A DNA stretch of 20,658 nucleotides from Pseudomonadota bacterium (GTDB lineage: Bacteria; Pseudomonadota; Alphaproteobacteria; Micropepsales; Micropepsaceae). The DNA lies in contig JAKBAU010000024.1 of the NCBI GenBank assembly GCA_021808875.1, forward strand, positions 1 through 20,658, given 5' to 3'. The position numbers were made by a program, and so were the translations under genes. Under the pieces are notes generated by a model. It did no database searches, had not been told where the DNA came from, and saw only the letters and a list, made by a program, of their open reading frames with translations. Shown in pieces: positions 14,133-20,658 of this stretch (the stretch's first letter is position 1; each line of letters begins with the position of its first letter).

Positions 14133-14969
14133 ATGCGATTGCTGCGCTATGGCCCGCCCGGGGCCGAAAAGCCGGGCCTGCTCGACGAGGCGGGACGGCT
14201 GCACAGTCTGGCCGGGCGGCTCGCCGATCTCGACGGCCCGGCCCTGGCCCCCGATCGTCTCGATTGGTTGCGCGCCGTTGATCCGGCCTCGTTGCCGCTG
14301 GTCGAGGGCACGCCGCGGCTGGGCCCGCCGGTGGCCGGGATCGGCAATGTCATCGCCATCGGCGTGAATTACCGCGGCCATGCCAGCATCGTTGCGCTGC
14401 CCAACGAACCGATCATCTTCTCCAAGCATACCGGCGCGATATGCGGCCCTGATGATCCCATCCGGATTCCCCCCGGTGCCAGCAAGGTCGATTGGGAGGT
14501 TGAGCTGGCGCTGGTGATCGGCCAGCCCGCCCGCCGGGTGCCGGTGGCGCGCGCGCTCGAATACGTCGCCGGCTACATGGTCGGCCACGACATTTCCGAG
14601 CGGGATTTTCAGAGCGAGCGCGGGGGCCAGTTCATCAAGGGCAAATCGTGGAGGAATTTCTGCCCGCTGGGCCCCTGGCTGGTGACCCGCGACGAGGTCG
14701 CCGACCCTCAGGCCCTCCAACTATGGCTCGACCTCAACGGTGAACGGATGCAGGAATCATCGACCGACGATATGGTCTTCTCCTTGGCCGAGCTGGTCAG
14801 CTATGTCAGCCATTTCATGGTGCTGCAGCCGGGCGACGTGATGCTCACCGGCACCCCGCCTGGCGTCGGCATGACCCAGGGGCGCTATCTCCGGGCCGGC
14901 GACGTGGTGCGCCTGGGCGTGGCCGGCCTGGGCGAGCAGTGCCAATTGGTGATGCCGGACGGCGATTAG
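14133..14969 (+). CDS. Fumarylacetoacetate hydrolase (FAH) family protein
   Basis: A 278-aa enzyme with a short N-terminal domain (1-65) and the FAH catalytic fold: VIAIGVNYRGHA (73-84), the metal ligands Glu122 and Glu124 in DWEVELALVIG, Asp153 in GHDISERD, Lys171 in KGKSW, CPLGPWLVT (177-185), and MLTGTPPGVG (237-246). FAH proteins use Mg2+ or Ca2+ to hydrolyse, decarboxylate or isomerise beta-diketo and 2-oxo acids, often late in aromatic-ring degradation; this exact reaction cannot be assigned. The ATG at 14133 has GGGAGG five nt upstream; a TTG four codons earlier is less likely. It closes the seven-gene run. Its TAG stop (14967-14969) overlaps the first bases of a small repeat element, so the native 3' end may have been altered slightly. 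Confidence 0.9.
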   Translation: MRLLRYGPPGAEKPGLLDEAGRLHSLAGRLADLDGPALAPDRLDWLRAVDPASLPLVEGTPRLGPPVAGIGNVIAIGVNYRGHASIVALPNEPIIFSKHTGAICGPDDPIRIPPGASKVDWEVELALVIGQPARRVPVARALEYVAGYMVGHDISERDFQSERGGQFIKGKSWRNFCPLGPWLVTRDEVADPQALQLWLDLNGERMQESSTDDMVFSLAELVSYVSHFMVLQPGDVMLTGTPPGVGMTQGRYLRAGDVVRLGVAGLGEQCQLVMPDGD

Positions 14970-15042
14970 AGCGGTCTAGTTCAATCAGATTTCAGCACGG
15001 TTGGGAACCCCATTCCGATCCAAACAGCTCGGCTACCGCTCT
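14968..15042. repeat. 75-bp element with 8-bp terminal inverted repeats (MITE- or REP-like)
   Basis: AGAGCGGT (14968-14975) and ACCGCTCT (15035-15042) are perfect inverted terminal repeats, each joined to a CTAG (14976-14979 and 15041-15044, the second overlapping the repeat). Just inside the left end, GCGGTCTAGTTCAATC (14971-14986) matches the arms of the hairpin at 4140-4155 (15 of 16) and 4126-4111 (13 of 16). The element separates the FAH gene from an orphan coding fragment. No transposase is encoded. Confidence 0.55.
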
Positions 15043-15171
15043 AGCCCGCTCGCCTTCGAATACTCCGCCTTCGCGGTCGACGGACGGACGGATCTCAGCA
15101 TGGGGGTCTACAATCCGGCGACGCCGGGGGATGCGGAAAAAATCCGATTACGGATCGGCTCGATGCCATAG
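15043..15171 (+). pseudogene. Orphan C-terminal fragment resembling an MmyB-type XRE transcriptional regulator
   Basis: A plus-strand frame runs from the right end of the 75-bp element to a TAG at 15169-15171 and reads SPLAFEYSAFAVDG, then RTDLSMGVYNPATPGDAEKI. This pattern resembles the end of the ligand-binding domain of MmyB-like helix-turn-helix regulators (typically PLxxEYxAFAVDG, then DLxMVVYxPATPxDA). No start codon, HTH domain or N-terminal half is present, so it is a remnant whose upstream part has been lost, possibly when the repeat element arrived. The rest of the convergent gap to 15235 shows nothing recognisable. The family assignment comes from about 40 residues and is tentative. 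Confidence 0.5.
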
Positions 15172-15235
15172 GCGAACCTCGTCGGATTTCCCGGGCGACA
15201 CATGAGTCGTGCGCTCCCCTCTCCGCTTCACTCGC

Positions 15236-16299
15236 TCAGCCGGCCTGCGCCTGAATTGCCATGCGACGCTGCAACCGTCGTTGCAGCTGATCCAGCACCA
15301 CGGCGGCGATGATGACAACTCCCTTGATCACCATCTGCCAGAACGAACTGACCCCAAGCATCACCAACCCGTCCCCGAGGATGCCGATGACAAAGGCGCC
15401 GATGATCGTGCCCCAGATGGTGCCGCGCCCCCCGGCTAGCGACGTGCCTCCCAGCACGGTCGCCGCGATCGCGTTCAGCTCGAACGTCTCGCCGCTCGCC
15501 GGATGCGCGGCCACCAGTTCGGAAGCGACGATCAAGCCGGCGAAGGCGGCGCAAGCGCCGGAGATCATGTAGACGATGAATTTGATGCGATTCACCGGCA
15601 CGCCGGATAGCAGCGCCGCACGCTCATTGCCGCCAACCGCGTAGACGCGGCGGCCGAAGGGGGTGCGAGCCGCCAGATAGGCCGCGATCGCGCCCGCCAC
15701 GGCCAGCGCGATCACCGAGACCGGCACCCCGAGAACCGTCCCCGCGCCCAGAATTGGAAAGCCGGTGTTATGGAACTGCGGCCGTCCGACGAGATTGGGG
15801 AACGTCTCGCCGCCGGAAATCAGCAGCGCCGCGCCACGCGCGATATAAAGCGTCCCCAGCGTGGCGATGAACGGCGCGACACTCAACCAGGTGACCAGCA
15901 GCCCGTTGATGGCGCCGACCAGCACACCGGCCGCGATCACGGCCAGGATCACCACCGGCACGTCGGGGAACAGCGTGACATGCCAGAAGGCCAGCGGCAG
16001 CCCGCGGTCGATCAACGCGCCGGCGATCATGCCGGCAAGGCCGACGATCGAGCCGACCGACAGGTCGATCCCGCCCGTTATCACGACGAAGGTCATGCCG
16101 ATCGCCAGGAACGCGTTGATGGAAACATGCTTGGCAAGCAGCACCAGGGTTTCCAGGGCCAGGAAATTCGGCGCGGTGGCGCTGAAGAAGGCGAACACCA
16201 CGAATAGCGCGATCAGCGTGCGCAGGCTGAGCAGCAGCAGCAGCGGCGAGGTGCGGCGCGGCCGGGAGGGCGAGGCGATCGGAATTTGCGCGCCGCCGC

Positions 16300-16303
<4 letters not shown>
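15236..16303 (-). CDS. Ribose-type ABC transporter permease (RbsC-like)
   Basis: A 355-aa hydrophobic protein of the branched-chain/ribose permease family, with about eight to ten membrane segments starting near residue 28. Family marks are VVITGGIDLSVGSIVGL, with the TGGIDLS motif near residue 76; the cytoplasmic coupling loop RTPFGRRVYAVGGNERAALL; and VLGGTSLAGGRGTIWGT near the C-terminus. It forms the membrane channel, probably as a homodimer, with the ATPase encoded just upstream. Its ATG overlaps the ATPase stop by four bases (ATGA, 16303-16300). It is the last gene of the minus-strand operon and converges on the U32/FAH operon. Substrate specificity cannot be read from the permease; the operon context points to a small sugar, polyol or sugar acid. 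Confidence 0.93.
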
Positions 16304-17849
<1,546 letters not shown>

Positions 17850-17853
<4 letters not shown>

Positions 17854-18551
17854 GGGGACGCGGCGCCAAGCGCGCGCAGGCGCACGACCGTGACCTGCGG
17901 CGGGGTCGAGGCCGACATGGCACCGGTGAACGCAACCCCGCGGCCCGGGGTCAGCGCGGCGAGGTCGAGGCCGGCGTGAGCGGATGCGGTCGCGCGATCG
18001 TTCAGCTCGCGCGAGACCTGCGCGAACTGGATTTGGTTGACCACCTCGTCGAAAGAGATGAACGGCAAGCTGTCGCGCAGCGTGGTTCCGAAGATCACCG
18101 GCCCGATCTGCAATTCCACGTCCTGCCCATCGATCTCCACGCTCAGCGTCGCGTGCCGCAGCGTCGTCTCGGCAGCCTTGATGCGCCCTTCGCCGCGGAC
18201 GATGAAGTTCCACGGCCCATCCCCGGCACGGGGGCGATGGCCGTAACTTCTGCCCGCCGCGTCCGGATCCTTGGCGAGCGCCTGCAGCACGGTGCCGATG
18301 TCGGTGGCCTTGTCCTGCATCAGGGGCAGCACGCGCGATACCCAGAGCGACGCCACGAACTGCTTGGCGTCAAATGTCGGGTTGCCGGCAAGATCGGTGC
18401 GGGCAACCTCCCGGTCCGGGACGACGGCGATGCCGCGCGCCACCAGCACGCCGGCGACGGCGACAACCGCAACGCTCAGCAGCGCGGACCGTCGCCGCCG
18501 CGGGGTGTGGCTCCGACCGTATGTCACGCTTGCGTCTCGTGCCACACCCAC
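17850..18551 (-). CDS. DUF2291-family membrane-anchored periplasmic protein
   Basis: A 233-aa protein with a basic N-terminus, one membrane segment at about 22-44 (SALLSVAVVAVAGVLVARGI) and a periplasmic domain. Recognisable DUF2291 blocks are FDAKQFVASLW, ALAKDPDAAGRSYGHR, PWNFIVRGEG, LQIGPVIFGTTLRDSLPFIS and the following NQIQFAQVSRELND. Members are regularly encoded between the binding protein and the ATPase of ribose-type sugar/polyol transporters, as here, but their role is not established. The GTG at 18551 is preferred because AGAGGA lies upstream; the gap to the binding-protein stop is 10 bp and the stop overlaps the ATPase start. There is no lipobox cysteine, so it is a bitopic membrane protein or has a cleaved signal. 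Confidence 0.85.
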
Positions 18552-18561
18552 GGCAGTCCTC

Positions 18562-20658
<2,097 letters not shown>

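Noticed and set aside
17854..18213. N-terminal extension of the ATPase by 120 codons
   Set aside because: It lies wholly inside the DUF2291 gene in another frame; the ATGA overlap at 17853-17850 gives the natural start.

Overview
The window reads as chromosomal DNA of a GC-rich alphaproteobacterium, most likely from the Rhodospirillales/Acetobacteraceae range. That placement is an inference from the gene families (triheme dehydrogenase-type cytochrome c, IS701-type transposase, DUF1537 kinase with a DUF2291/ribose-type ABC transporter) and from high GC with GTG starts. No rRNA, tRNA or CRISPR array was seen.

Region 1 (1-4385) is an accessory, partly decayed flank. On the minus strand it holds the first 151 codons of an FAD-linked oxidase that runs off the left edge and a secreted triheme cytochrome c with an unusual C-terminal extension. 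It also holds a probable PIN-domain (VapC-like) remnant on the plus strand and an IS701-family transposase pseudogene that carries both an internal deletion and a frameshift. A 16-bp-stem hairpin sits at the upstream end of the pseudogene.

Region 2 (4386-14969, plus strand) is the centre of interest. A HisC-like aminotransferase overlaps a LysR regulator by 19 bp. About 190 bp later a compact seven-gene run begins: a UbiU-like U32 protein, a UbiV-like U32 protein, a second UbiU-like protein, a substrate-binding-fold protein with no signal peptide, a third UbiU-like protein, an 869-aa dikinase of the PEP-synthase/rifampicin-phosphotransferase type, and a fumarylacetoacetate-hydrolase (FAH) family enzyme. 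All spacings in the run are between a 4-bp overlap and about 32 bp. All four U32 proteins keep four cysteines suited to a [4Fe-4S] cluster. Characterised UbiU/UbiV heterodimers perform oxygen-independent hydroxylation with prephenate as oxygen donor. I infer that this operon encodes an undescribed route in which a small molecule, possibly aromatic, is hydroxylated without oxygen, phosphorylated by the dikinase and processed by the FAH enzyme, under LysR control. The substrate cannot be read from the sequence.

Region 3 (14968-15235) is the convergent gap. It holds a 75-bp element with 8-bp terminal inverted repeats that begins inside the FAH stop codon. Next to it is an orphan coding fragment resembling the C-terminus of an MmyB-type XRE regulator. 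The inner sequence of the element is shared with the hairpin at 4111-4155.

Region 4 (15236-20658, minus strand) is a tight operon for uptake and phosphorylation of a small sugar, polyol or sugar acid. In transcription order it holds a four-carbon acid sugar kinase (5' end beyond the right edge), a periplasmic binding protein, a DUF2291 protein, a double ATPase and a permease. The last three are joined by ATGA overlaps.
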